A DNA stretch of 64,000 nt from Lactovum sp047974165. Lineage in GTDB: Bacteria; Bacillota; Bacilli; Lactobacillales; Streptococcaceae. The notes below the pieces were generated by a model that ran no database searches, was not told where the DNA came from, and worked only from the letters and a program-made list of their open reading frames with translations. This document shows positions 41,478 to 50,455 of the stretch, in pieces. The position numbers were made by a program, and so were the translations under genes. Numbering within the stretch: the stretch's first letter is position 1; every line of letters starts with the position of its first letter. The stretch is from positions 1 through 64,000 of the forward strand of contig JBKECB010000091.1 of NCBI GenBank assembly GCA_047974165.1. The letters are read 5' to 3'.

Positions 41478-43689
41478 AAAACTAAATTTTCCTTTAATTT
41501 TTTTAGCTTATCTTAGCTGCCTTCTTTACTTTTGTATGTTTCGTTTTCACTTATTAATCCTTTTTATTTTCATTTTTTCATTAATTTTAGCTTTTTATAG
41601 GAAATATTTTTTGATATTTCCTTTTCTCCTTATCTTCTTTCTATTTTTCACTTTTGTGAAAGTAAAGGAAGTAAAAGAGATACAAACACTAAAGACAGAA
41701 CTCCAGCATATTTCTGTTATCTCAGATACTATTGGAGTGAATGGTAACTTGCTTAGTTTTAAAGGGAAGTCTGAAGGACGGACCTTTCAAGTTTACTATA
41801 CGTTAAAGACAGAAGAAGAGCAGAAATATTTTAAAGAACTCAAAAATAAAATTAAAATTTCATTTAAAGGGAGTTTGAAAAAACCAGAAGGGCAGAGAAA
41901 TTTTAATGGTTTTGATTATGAAAAATATCTAAAAAGTCAAAATATATATCAGATTTTAACAATAGAGGAAATAAAAAATATAAAGGTAAGTTCAGATTGG
42001 GACTTGCATTTACTGCGTCGACGAGCAATTCTTTGGATAGAAGAGCATTTTCCAAGTCCCATGTCTTCTTATATGACAGGTCTTCTTTTTGGTTATTTAG
42101 GAAAAGACTTTGATGACATGAGTGAGATTTATAGCTCTCTAGGTATTATTCATCTTTTTGCCTTGTCAGGCATGCAGGTTGATTTTTTTATTGATAGATT
42201 TAGAAAAATCTTATTAAGGCTAGGATTGACACGAAAGCTTGTTAATTATTTACAAGTTCCTCTAAGTATTATCTATGCAGTTTTAACAGGTTGGTCTGCC
42301 TCTGTGTTACGTTCTCTTTTTCAGAAAAATATTCGTTCTTTGGGTGTCAGTGGTCTTGATAATTTGTCTTTAAGCTTTTTTTCATTACTTTTACTTTCTC
42401 CTAAATTTTTATTAACAGTAGGTGGAAGTTTAACGATGATGTATGCTTTTTTATTGATTATGTTTAAAAGTTATTTTAAGAAAATTTCAGGATTAAAAAA
42501 AACAATCCTAGAATCGCTAATTTTATCACTTGCAATTTTACCCTTATTAGTTTTAAATTTCCATGTGTTTCAGCCTCTTTCTATCCTTCTAACTTTTTTC
42601 TTCTCTGTGATATTTGATATTTTTATGCTTCCGGTATTGACAGTTCTTTTTGTCTTATCTTTAAGCTTACATTTTTCATTAGATATTAATTTTATCTTTC
42701 ATATTATTGAAAAATTAATTCAGTGGATTGGTGAGATTTTTCCTTATCCTTTAGTATTGGGGACTCCGAGTTTATATATTTTTTTACTTTTGCTCTTAGT
42801 GACAGCTCTTTTAGTTGATTTCTATAAAAATAAAAAGATAATGTTCCTCTCTCTTATTTTTTTATGCCTTCTTTTTTTCTTGAGTAAAAATCCTTCCTCA
42901 GCCTCAATTACCATTATTGATGTAGGACAAGGTGATAGTTTTTTATTGCAAGATAGATGGAATAAGAAGGTGATTTTAATCGATACTGGAGGGCGACTTG
43001 ACTTTTTAATGGAGGAAAGTTGGAAACAGTCTGAGAGAGATACAAATGCACAACGAACATTGATTCCTTATTTACAGTCTGTAGGTGTTGGAGAGATAGA
43101 TGTCTTAATTGTGACTCATGCTGATGAGGATCATATGGGAGATTTATTGAGTGTATCGAAGGAAATTAAAATAAAGGAAATTTGGGTAAATGAAGGAAGC
43201 TTGAGTCAAGAAAAAATGTTGACACTTTTAAAAGAAGTAAATCGTCCTGTTCATATTGCAAGGACAGGAGAGAAAATTCCTATTTTTGACAGTTATTTAG
43301 AGATTTTAACTGCAGGTTACCGTGGAGACGGAAGTAATGAAGATTCTATTATAACTTATGGGAACTTTTATGACATTCGTTTTCTTTTTACAGGTGATTT
43401 AGAATCAGGAGAAGCTAAACTTATAGAAGACTATCCTTCATTAAAAGTTGAGGTATTAAAGGCAGGACATCATGGGAGTAAAACTTCCTCTCATCCAGAA
43501 TTTATCGAAAGTATTCAGGCTAAAATTGCACTAATTTCAGCAGGAAAAGATAACCGATATCATCATCCCAACCAAGAAGTATTAGATACTTTTGAACAAA
43601 ATGATGTGCTTGTTTACAGAACAGACAAACAGGGTGCATTAAAGATGGTATTTAAAAACTCAAGATGGAAAATACAAACAGTTAAATAA
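41470..43689 (+). CDS. comEC: ComEC DNA channel
   Basis: A 739-residue polytopic protein that forms the channel for single-stranded DNA. Two or three N-terminal helices, an OB-like segment (70-160), the Competence domain with HLFALSGMQV (about 225-490) and a C-terminal metallo-beta-lactamase domain with IIDVGQGDSFLL, THADEDHMGD and KAGHHGSKTSS. Its start is a TTG at 41470 overlapping comEA; no in-frame ATG lies close. No frameshift or loss of motifs, so transformation may be functional if the regulators exist elsewhere. Confidence 0.93.
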   Translation: MIKKLNFPLIFLAYLSCLLYFCMFRFHLLILFIFIFSLILAFYRKYFLIFPFLLIFFLFFTFVKVKEVKEIQTLKTELQHISVISDTIGVNGNLLSFKGKSEGRTFQVYYTLKTEEEQKYFKELKNKIKISFKGSLKKPEGQRNFNGFDYEKYLKSQNIYQILTIEEIKNIKVSSDWDLHLLRRRAILWIEEHFPSPMSSYMTGLLFGYLGKDFDDMSEIYSSLGIIHLFALSGMQVDFFIDRFRKILLRLGLTRKLVNYLQVPLSIIYAVLTGWSASVLRSLFQKNIRSLGVSGLDNLSLSFFSLLLLSPKFLLTVGGSLTMMYAFLLIMFKSYFKKISGLKKTILESLILSLAILPLLVLNFHVFQPLSILLTFFFSVIFDIFMLPVLTVLFVLSLSLHFSLDINFIFHIIEKLIQWIGEIFPYPLVLGTPSLYIFLLLLLVTALLVDFYKNKKIMFLSLIFLCLLFFLSKNPSSASITIIDVGQGDSFLLQDRWNKKVILIDTGGRLDFLMEESWKQSERDTNAQRTLIPYLQSVGVGEIDVLIVTHADEDHMGDLLSVSKEIKIKEIWVNEGSLSQEKMLTLLKEVNRPVHIARTGEKIPIFDSYLEILTAGYRGDGSNEDSIITYGNFYDIRFLFTGDLESGEAKLIEDYPSLKVEVLKAGHHGSKTSSHPEFIESIQAKIALISAGKDNRYHHPNQEVLDTFEQNDVLVYRTDKQGALKMVFKNSRWKIQTVK

Positions 43690-43726
43690 AAATAAAACCC
43701 TTACTTTGAAAAGCAAAGTTAAAGTT

Positions 43727-43755
43727 TTGACAATGAATGAAAATAGGTGTAAAAT
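43727..43755 (+). promoter_or_regulatory. Promoter of the atp operon
   Basis: TTGACA (43727-43732), 17-base spacer, TAAAAT (43750-43755). A small hairpin GTAGC-AAAAA-GCTAC lies in the leader. A weak hairpin ACTTTG/CAAAGT just upstream may terminate comEC. Confidence 0.82.
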
Positions 43756-43802
43756 TTACATGTAAAATAAAAGTAGCAAAAAGCTACGAGAAAGAGGAAA
43801 TT

Positions 43803-44018
43803 ATGAGTTTTGGAAGTATTGCTATTATGGCAATGGCAATTTTAGGATGTTGTGTGGTTCTTGCAGAAGGCATTATTGTTAAAGCTTTTCAATCAGCTGC
43901 AGCACGTCAACCTGAGATGGAGCCACGTTTATTTTCACGTATGATTGTTGGTATCGCCTTTGTTGAAGGAACATACTTTGTTACACTTGCAATGGCATTT
44001 GTCTTTGCTGGAATGTAA
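43803..44018 (+). CDS. atpE: ATP synthase F0 subunit c
   Basis: A 71-residue double-helix proteolipid that forms the rotor ring. The carboxylate needed for ion binding is the Glu in GIAFVEGTYF of the second helix. The first helix has the small-residue pattern. It lacks the extra ligands expected for Na+ binding, so H+ is likely. The start is ATG 43803 behind AGAGGA; an earlier ATG at 43737 lies in the promoter. First gene of the operon, before atpB, an order usual for Streptococcaceae. Confidence 0.95.
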   Translation: MSFGSIAIMAMAILGCCVVLAEGIIVKAFQSAAARQPEMEPRLFSRMIVGIAFVEGTYFVTLAMAFVFAGM

Positions 44019-44044
44019 TGAAAAATTAGAAAAGGAGATGACAC

Positions 44045-44761
44045 ATGGCAGAAAATATTTGGACATTTAATATTGGTCCAATTGCTTTTGATGGAACATT
44101 ATCTATCATGACGATTTTGACCGTGCTTATCGTCTTTCTTTTAGTTTTTTGGGCAAGTCGAAACATGGAGATTATTCCTAAAGGAAAACAAAATGTTTTA
44201 GAATGGGTACTTGATTTTATTTCAGGTGTAAGTAAGGAAAGCTTAGGAGAACGTGAAGCAACACGTTTTGCCTTATTTAATTTTGCACTCTTCTCATTTG
44301 TTGTTATGGCAAATGAAATTGGTCTTGTCACAAAGTTAGACAGTCCAGAAGGTGTGTCCCTTTGGCGTTCTCCAACATCAAATCCTATTGTTACTTTAAT
44401 TCTTGCCTTAACTGTAGTTGTTTTTGCAAATTTAGTTGGCGTTAAAAAGTTTGGTATAAAAGAATATATAAAAAATTCCTTTTTAAGTCCACCAGCTTTT
44501 ATGCTTCCGTTAAATTTGTTAGAAGAATTTACGAATGTTCTTTCCTTAGGACTTCGTCTTTATGGAAATCTTTTTGCGGGTGAAATTATGCTTAATTTGA
44601 TTGCTTCTGTTGCACATGGTAGTGCATTTACTTATCCAGTTGCAATTTTCTTAGCAATGATTTGGATTGCTTTCTCACTATTTATCGGTGCTCTACAAGG
44701 CTTTGTTTTTGTGATGCTATCCAATGTTTACTTTAGCAAAAAAATTATTACAGAAAACTGA
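44045..44761 (+). CDS. atpB: ATP synthase F0 subunit a
   Basis: A 238-residue membrane protein with five or six helices that forms the ion half-channels beside the c ring. The essential Arg is in LGLRLYGNLFAGEIML near residue 178. It follows atpE by 26 bases behind AAAGGAG. Normal length and motifs. Confidence 0.95.
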   Translation: MAENIWTFNIGPIAFDGTLSIMTILTVLIVFLLVFWASRNMEIIPKGKQNVLEWVLDFISGVSKESLGEREATRFALFNFALFSFVVMANEIGLVTKLDSPEGVSLWRSPTSNPIVTLILALTVVVFANLVGVKKFGIKEYIKNSFLSPPAFMLPLNLLEEFTNVLSLGLRLYGNLFAGEIMLNLIASVAHGSAFTYPVAIFLAMIWIAFSLFIGALQGFVFVMLSNVYFSKKIITEN

Positions 44762-44776
44762 AAGGAGTAATATAAA

Positions 44777-45277
44777 ATGTTATTAACAGAAGCTACTCCG
44801 AATACAATTGTCGGAAATGTAATCGTTGTTACAGGTGCATTTCTTATTCTTGTTGTCCTTCTTCGTCTCTTTGTTTGGGATAATATTACTGATATTTTTG
44901 CAGCACGTACTAAAAAAATTACAGATGATATTAGCGCAGCAGAAGAGGCAAATCAAAAAGCAAATGAGTTGTTTGAAAAAAGAGAAGAAGAACTTGCACA
45001 AACAAGAGTGGATGCTGCTGGAATTATTGAAGTGGCAAATGAAACTGCCAACCAGAATCGAGAAAAACTTTTATCAGCAACAAATACAGAAGTAAAAGTG
45101 ATGAAAGAACAAGCAACAACTGAGATTGAACTTGAACGCCAAGAAGCGCTTAATTCTGTAAAAGGACAAGTTGCAGATATTTCGGTACAAATTGCTGAGA
45201 AGTTAATTGGTCGTTCATTAGATAATCAGGCACAGTCAGATTTGATAGATAGTTATCTTTCAAAGTTGGAGAGTTAA
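44777..45277 (+). CDS. atpF: ATP synthase F0 subunit b
   Basis: A 166-residue stator subunit: one N-terminal membrane helix (about 14-34), then a long charged coiled coil that reaches F1. The pattern ARTKKITDDISAAEEANQKA is typical. It lies between atpB and atpH, one base from the latter, behind AAAGGAG. Confidence 0.95.
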   Translation: MLLTEATPNTIVGNVIVVTGAFLILVVLLRLFVWDNITDIFAARTKKITDDISAAEEANQKANELFEKREEELAQTRVDAAGIIEVANETANQNREKLLSATNTEVKVMKEQATTEIELERQEALNSVKGQVADISVQIAEKLIGRSLDNQAQSDLIDSYLSKLES

Positions 45278-45278
45278 G

Positions 45279-45806
45279 ATGAGTGAAATGATTTCAAAAA
45301 AATATGGTAAAGCTCTTCTTGAGTTAGCTCAAAAGCAAGATAAACTATCAGATATTATGACTGAAGCTGCAAACTTAAACGAAATTATAAAAACATCAGG
45401 GTTAACATCATTTTTCTCTAAAGAAATCTATCATCCAAAAGAAAAAGAACAAATTTTTTTAATGCTTGAAAAAGAAAGTTCAACCTTAATGTCTTCTTTT
45501 CTTCGAACTGTAAAAGAAAATGGGCGTTTAGCTTTCTTAGAAAATATTTTTTTAGAACTTAAAAGACAAGCAGATGATCAGATGAATGTCTCGGATGTTG
45601 AAGTCATTACTTCTGTAGAACTTACAGCTCATCAAGAAGAAAAAATAATGACAATTATTAAAGAAAAATTCTCTATTCAGGATGTGACATTAATTAAAAT
45701 AATTGATGAAAAAATCCTTGGAGGATTTATAATAAAAAATAGAGGCAAAATTATTGATGTCTCAATTAAAAGTCAGTTGGCTAAAATTGCCGCTGAAATA
45801 TTATAG
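45279..45806 (+). CDS. atpH: ATP synthase F1 subunit delta
   Basis: A 175-residue protein linking the b stator to the top of F1. The C-terminal signature LGGFIIKNRGKIIDVSIKSQ is present near residues 147-166. The helical N-terminal domain begins ISKKYGKALLELA. Position between atpF and atpA is as expected. Confidence 0.95.
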   Translation: MSEMISKKYGKALLELAQKQDKLSDIMTEAANLNEIIKTSGLTSFFSKEIYHPKEKEQIFLMLEKESSTLMSSFLRTVKENGRLAFLENIFLELKRQADDQMNVSDVEVITSVELTAHQEEKIMTIIKEKFSIQDVTLIKIIDEKILGGFIIKNRGKIIDVSIKSQLAKIAAEIL

Positions 45807-45820
45807 AAGGGAGCAGGTCT

Positions 45821-47338
45821 TTGTCAATTAATGCAAATGAAATCAGCTCGCTGATTAAAAAACAAATTGAAAATTTTACACCTGACTTTGAAATCTCAGA
45901 GACAGGTATTGTTACCTATGTAGGAGATGGAATTGCCCGTGCTTATGGACTTGAAAATGCGATGAGTGGTGAGCTTGTCGAATTTTCTAATGGAGTCTAT
46001 GGAATGGCACAAAATTTAGATGCCTCAGACGTTGGAATTATTGTTTTAGGAGATTTTCTCTCAATTCGTGAAGGTGATACAGTAAAGAGAACTGGAAAAA
46101 TCATGGAAGTTCCGGTGGGTGAAGCGATGATTGGTCGTGTTGTAAATCCTTTAGGAATGCCACTTGATGGTCTTGGAGAAATAAAAACAGATAAAAATCG
46201 CCCTGTAGAAGTACAAGCACCTAGCGTTATGCAACGCCAGTCTGTTACTGAGCCACTTCAAACTGGAATAAAGGCGATTGATTCGCTTGTTCCGATTGGT
46301 CGTGGACAGCGTGAGTTAGTTATCGGAGATCGTCAGACAGGAAAAACGAGTATTGCGATAGATACAATCCTTAACCAGAAAGATCAAGATATGATTTGTA
46401 TCTATGTGGCGATTGGGCAGAAGGAATCAACAGTTCGTTCACAGGTTGAGACACTTCGTAAATTCGGAGCTTTAGATTATACAATTGTAGTGACAGCTTC
46501 AGCATCACAGCCATCACCTTTACTTTATATTGCACCTTATTCAGGAGCAGCAATGGGTGAGGAGTTCATGTTTAATGGTAAACATGTGCTAATTATTTAT
46601 GATGATTTATCAAAACAGGCAGTTGCTTATCGTGAAATGTCACTCTTACTTCGCCGTCCACCAGGTCGTGAAGCTTTTCCAGGAGATGTATTCTACCTCC
46701 ATTCACGTTTACTAGAACGTGCTGCGAAGTTATCAGATGATCTAGGTGGTGGTTCTATGACTGCTCTGCCATTTGTTGAGACTCAAGCAGGAGATATTTC
46801 CGCTTATATCCCGACAAATGTAATTTCTATCACAGATGGACAAATCTTTTTACAAAATGATCTCTTTTATTCAGGGGTTCGTCCAGCGATTGATGCGGGA
46901 CTTTCAGTTTCTCGTGTTGGAGGATCTGCTCAAATAAAAGCGATGAAGAAAGTAGCTGGAACTTTACGTTTAGACTTAGCATCTTACCGTGAACTTGAAG
47001 CATTTTCTCAATTTGGATCTGATTTAGATGAGGCTACACAGTCTAAACTGAATCGAGGTCGTCGTACCGTTGAAGTTTTAAAACAAGGTCTTCATCAGCC
47101 ACTTGCAGTTGAGAAACAAGTGTTAATTCTATATGCTTTGACGAAAGGATTTTTGGATGATGTTCCAGTCGAAGATATTTTAGATTTTGAATCAAAAATG
47201 TTTAGTTTTATTGAAGTAAATAATTCAGAGTTGTTCAAAGAGATTGTTGAAACAAAAGATTTACCTAAAACAGAAAAATTAGATGAGGCGATTACTGCTT
47301 TTAAAGCAACTACGAATTATCAAGAAAAAGAACAATAA
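45821..47338 (+). CDS. atpA: ATP synthase F1 subunit alpha
   Basis: A 505-residue non-catalytic nucleotide-binding subunit. Walker A GDRQTGKTSIA (near 169-179), the PSVMQRQSVTEPLQTGIKAI segment and GGSAQIKAMKKVAGTLRLDL with the arginine finger region are intact. It starts with TTG at 45821 behind AAGGGAG; no ATG fits the conserved N-terminus INANEISSLIKKQIENF. Confidence 0.96.
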   Translation: MSINANEISSLIKKQIENFTPDFEISETGIVTYVGDGIARAYGLENAMSGELVEFSNGVYGMAQNLDASDVGIIVLGDFLSIREGDTVKRTGKIMEVPVGEAMIGRVVNPLGMPLDGLGEIKTDKNRPVEVQAPSVMQRQSVTEPLQTGIKAIDSLVPIGRGQRELVIGDRQTGKTSIAIDTILNQKDQDMICIYVAIGQKESTVRSQVETLRKFGALDYTIVVTASASQPSPLLYIAPYSGAAMGEEFMFNGKHVLIIYDDLSKQAVAYREMSLLLRRPPGREAFPGDVFYLHSRLLERAAKLSDDLGGGSMTALPFVETQAGDISAYIPTNVISITDGQIFLQNDLFYSGVRPAIDAGLSVSRVGGSAQIKAMKKVAGTLRLDLASYRELEAFSQFGSDLDEATQSKLNRGRRTVEVLKQGLHQPLAVEKQVLILYALTKGFLDDVPVEDILDFESKMFSFIEVNNSELFKEIVETKDLPKTEKLDEAITAFKATTNYQEKEQ

Positions 47339-47371
47339 GCACAAAAATGACTGAAAGGAGTTTATAGGAGA

Positions 47372-48241
47372 ATGCCAGCTTCATTAAACGAAATAAAATC
47401 AAAAATTGCATCTACTGCAAAAACAAGTCATATCACAAGTGCAATGCAAATGGTTTCAGCAGCTAAGTTACAGAAATCAGAAAAGTTATCCAAAAACTAT
47501 AAAATCTATGCGGATAAAGTTCGAGAGGTTACATCTTATCTTATCCATAATACAGATGCAAGTTTTGAAAATCCTATCCTCCATCCACGTCCGATCAAAA
47601 AAACAGGATATCTAGTAATTACATCAGACCACGGTTTAGTGGGTGGCTATAATGCTAATATTTTGAAAAAAATTGTAGCAGAGTTAAAAGATAAGGATAA
47701 AGATGATTATTCTCTCTTAGTCTTAGGGTCAGTCGGTGCAGACTATTTAAAAAATGAAGGGATAGATACAGCTTATGTCATGCGTGATCTGGCTGACCAG
47801 CCGTCCTTTGAAGAAGTACGATTGATTATCTCAGAAGCAGTTAAGCTTTATCAGGCTGAGATTTTTGATGAACTTTATGTTTGTCATAATCATCATATTA
47901 ATTCATTAACGAGTCAAGTTGAAATGAAACGTTTGCTGCCAATTACGATTGAAGAAGAAAAAGAGAAAAAATTAGAGAGTTTTAATGATGATGTAGATTT
48001 AGAGCCTTCTTTAAATGAAATCTTAGATCGTTTGTTGCCTCAATATGCAGAATCAATGATTTATGGTGCGATTATGGATGCAAAAACTGCTGAACATGCT
48101 GCTGGAATGACAGCAATGCAAACAGCAACAGATAATGCACATACTGTGATTGATAATTTAACAATACAATATAACCGAGCACGACAAGCAGCAATTACAC
48201 AAGAAATTACAGAAATTGTTGCGGGAGCTTCGGCCCTCTAA
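47372..48241 (+). CDS. atpG: ATP synthase F1 subunit gamma
   Basis: A 289-residue central shaft protein. The N-terminal helix (LNEIKSKIASTAKTSHITSA) and C-terminal helix (NRARQAAITQEITEIVAGAS) form the coiled coil that turns within alpha3beta3. It follows atpA by 33 bases behind AAAGGAG. Normal length. Confidence 0.95.
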   Translation: MPASLNEIKSKIASTAKTSHITSAMQMVSAAKLQKSEKLSKNYKIYADKVREVTSYLIHNTDASFENPILHPRPIKKTGYLVITSDHGLVGGYNANILKKIVAELKDKDKDDYSLLVLGSVGADYLKNEGIDTAYVMRDLADQPSFEEVRLIISEAVKLYQAEIFDELYVCHNHHINSLTSQVEMKRLLPITIEEEKEKKLESFNDDVDLEPSLNEILDRLLPQYAESMIYGAIMDAKTAEHAAGMTAMQTATDNAHTVIDNLTIQYNRARQAAITQEITEIVAGASAL

Positions 48242-48272
48242 CTGTCGTAAAAATAAAAAAGGAGGAAAAGTA

Positions 48273-49682
48273 TTGAGTTCTGGAAAAATTTCTCAGGTTA
48301 TAGGACCGGTTGTGGATGTAGAGTTTCCTACTGACGCAAGTCTTCCTGAGATTAATAATGCCTTGATTGTTTATAAAAATGTCAATGGTAAAAAAACAAA
48401 AATTACGCTTGAAACAGCACTTGAACTAGGAGATGGGATTGTTCGTACAATTGCCATGGATTCTACAGATGGTTTGATGCGTGGACTTGAAGTTGTTGAT
48501 ACAGGTAAGGCAATTAGTGTCCCTGTAGGAAAAGAAACATTAGGACGTGTTTTTAATGTTTTAGGAGATGTGATTGACAATGGCGAAGCTTTTTCGGAAG
48601 AAGCAGTCCGTAATCCAATTCATAGAAAAGCTCCTGGCTTTGATGAATTGGCAACCTCATCTGAAATTTTAGAAACAGGAATTAAAGTTGTTGACCTTCT
48701 AGCTCCTTATCTTCGTGGAGGTAAAATTGGCCTCTTTGGTGGAGCTGGAGTTGGAAAGACTGTCTTGATTCAAGAATTGATTCATAATATTGCTCAAGAG
48801 CATGGAGGACTTTCAGTCTTTACAGGAGTTGGTGAAAGAACTCGTGAAGGGAACGATCTTTATTTTGAAATGAAAGAGTCTGGAGTTTTAGCAAAAACTG
48901 CTATGGTCTTCGGACAAATGAATGAGCCACCAGGTGCACGTATGCGTGTAGCTCTGACAGGATTGACAATTGCGGAGTATTTCCGTGATGTAGAAGGACA
49001 AGATGTTCTGCTCTTTATCGATAACATTTTCCGTTTTACTCAGGCAGGGTCAGAAGTTTCAGCCTTACTGGGGCGTATGCCATCTGCAGTGGGTTATCAA
49101 CCTACTTTGGCAACAGAGATGGGTCAGCTTCAAGAGCGTATTACTTCAACAAAGAAGGGATCTGTCACTTCAATTCAAGCCATTTATGTACCAGCTGACG
49201 ATTATACAGATCCAGCTCCAGCCACAACGTTTGCCCATCTAGATGCAACTACAAACTTGGAACGTCGACTTACACAGATTGGTATTTACCCAGCAGTTGA
49301 TCCACTAGCTTCTTCCTCACGTGCTTTATCAGTTGATATTGTTGGTAAAGAGCATTATGAAGTTGCTATGGAAGTACAACGTATTTTACAACGTTATAAA
49401 GAACTTCAAGACATCATTGCAATTCTTGGTATGGACGAGTTGTCTGATGAAGAAAAAACATTAGTTGGGCGGGCACGTCGTGTTCAGTTTTTCCTTTCAC
49501 AAAACTTCCATGTGGCAGAGCAATTTACAGGACAGCCAGGTTCATTTGTTCCAGTTGAAAAAACAGTCCATGATTTTAAAGCAATCTTAGAAGGAACTTA
49601 TGATGATGTTCCAGAAGATGCCTTTCGTGGAGTAGGACCAATCGAAGATGTTCTAGTGAAGGCAAAAGAAATGGGCTACTAA
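48273..49682 (+). CDS. atpD: ATP synthase F1 subunit beta
   Basis: The 469-residue catalytic subunit. Walker A is GGAGVGKTVLIQ, the catalytic Glu is in GVGERTREGND and Walker B in VLLFIDNIFRF. The start is a TTG at 48273 behind AAAGGAGG, giving the standard N-terminus SSGKISQVIGPVVDVEF; an upstream in-frame ATG at 48216 lies inside atpG in another frame. Highly conserved, no anomalies. Confidence 0.97.
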   Translation: MSSGKISQVIGPVVDVEFPTDASLPEINNALIVYKNVNGKKTKITLETALELGDGIVRTIAMDSTDGLMRGLEVVDTGKAISVPVGKETLGRVFNVLGDVIDNGEAFSEEAVRNPIHRKAPGFDELATSSEILETGIKVVDLLAPYLRGGKIGLFGGAGVGKTVLIQELIHNIAQEHGGLSVFTGVGERTREGNDLYFEMKESGVLAKTAMVFGQMNEPPGARMRVALTGLTIAEYFRDVEGQDVLLFIDNIFRFTQAGSEVSALLGRMPSAVGYQPTLATEMGQLQERITSTKKGSVTSIQAIYVPADDYTDPAPATTFAHLDATTNLERRLTQIGIYPAVDPLASSSRALSVDIVGKEHYEVAMEVQRILQRYKELQDIIAILGMDELSDEEKTLVGRARRVQFFLSQNFHVAEQFTGQPGSFVPVEKTVHDFKAILEGTYDDVPEDAFRGVGPIEDVLVKAKEMGY

Positions 49683-49684
49683 TT

Positions 49685-50119
49685 ATGGCAGAAGAAAAAG
49701 AAATGACTGTTCAAGTTATCACTCCGGATGGGATTATTTATAATCATCATGGAACTTACGTCAGTGCTTCTACTTTATATGGTGAAATGGGTATTTTGCC
49801 AAATATGATTTCAACTATTGCTAATTTAAAAATTGATGAATTAAAAATAAGACGATCAAAATATCAAAATGGTAAAGTGGATTACGTTGCTGTAAATGGT
49901 GGTATTCTTGAAGTTAAAAATAATGTTGTCACAATTATTTCAGATGCAGCAGAGCGTGACCGTGACATTGATGTTAGTCGTGCGGAGCGTGCGAAAATTA
50001 AGGCTGAAAAAGAAATTGAACAAGCTATCGAGTTACATAAAAAAGATGAACGTCGGCGTGCTGAAATTGCACTTCGTCGCTCGGTCAATCGTTTGAATGT
50101 ATCGAAACGTGGCTTATGA
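49685..50119 (+). CDS. atpC: ATP synthase F1 subunit epsilon
   Basis: A 144-residue protein with an N-terminal beta sandwich (TVQVITPDGIIYNHHGTYVS, YGEMGILPNM) and a C-terminal helical hairpin (from about residue 92) that can inhibit ATP hydrolysis. It follows atpD by two bases and ends the operon before a strong terminator. Confidence 0.95.
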   Translation: MAEEKEMTVQVITPDGIIYNHHGTYVSASTLYGEMGILPNMISTIANLKIDELKIRRSKYQNGKVDYVAVNGGILEVKNNVVTIISDAAERDRDIDVSRAERAKIKAEKEIEQAIELHKKDERRRAEIALRRSVNRLNVSKRGL

Positions 50120-50125
50120 TAAATA

Positions 50126-50158
50126 AAAATAGATAAGTTTTTGCTTTATCTATTTTTT
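50126..50158 (+). terminator. Terminator of the atp operon
   Basis: AAAATAGATAA (50126-50136) pairs with TTATCTATTTT (50146-50156). Confidence 0.85.
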
Positions 50159-50300
50159 AATACAGTTTTATGAATAAAATATCAAAATGATAAAAATGAG
50201 TAGAAAAAGATGGGATTTAATGAGTTAAAATTATAGAAAGCTTATACTACGCTATTTTAAAGTGTTATAAAAAAACTTTTTAAAAAAGTTAAAAAATTTA

Positions 50301-50329
50301 TTGACAAAAGAATAAAAAAAAGTTATAAT
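50301..50329 (+). promoter_or_regulatory. Promoter of the DUF3800-associated RNA
   Basis: Perfect TTGACA (50301-50306), 17-base spacer and TATAAT (50324-50329). The predicted start is near 50336. The inverted repeat AACTTTTT/AAAAAGTT lies about 15 bases upstream. The AT-rich stretch 50160-50270 has no gene I can support. Confidence 0.92.
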
Positions 50330-50335
50330 GAAATT

Positions 50336-50437
50336 GCACATAGGGGACTAGGGTGTCTACTCATATAACTGAATTAACGTTTAAGCGTGCTAAAGGGTAC
50401 GTCAGCTATGGGGAAAACCACCGAAAGGTGGTTTTTA
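50336..50437 (+). ncRNA. Structured RNA upstream of the DUF3800 gene
   Basis: A transcript of about 100 nt between a consensus promoter and a perfect terminator. CATAG (50339-50343) pairs with CTATG (50406-50410), closing the fold; GAC (50346-50348) can pair with GTC (50401-50403) or with GTC at 50355-50357; CGTGC (50386-50390) and GTACG (50397-50401) form a hairpin with loop TAAAGG. The DUF3800 gene starts 18 bases after the terminator. Several RNA motifs named after DUF3800 have been described from comparative genomics, and I infer that this is one of that kind; I cannot assign the subtype. Confidence 0.7.
50414..50437 (+). terminator. Terminator between the RNA and the DUF3800 gene
   Basis: AAAACCACC (50414-50422), loop GAAA, GGTGGTTTT (50427-50435): a perfect stem with a stable tetraloop. 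It should limit readthrough into the protein gene. Confidence 0.92.
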
Positions 50438-50455
50438 TAAATTTAAGGAAAAAAG

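Noticed and set aside
43737..43802. N-terminal extension of atpE
   Set aside because: It would cover the -10 box; subunit c starts at 43803 and is then a normal 71 residues.
48216..48272. Earlier ATG for atpD
   Set aside because: It lies in another frame within atpG; TTG 48273 has a strong ribosome binding site and gives the standard 469-residue protein.
50336..50437. Mn2+ (yybP-ykoY), preQ1 or SRP RNA
   Set aside because: Local GGGGA-like words occur, but the conserved loops of these families are missing.
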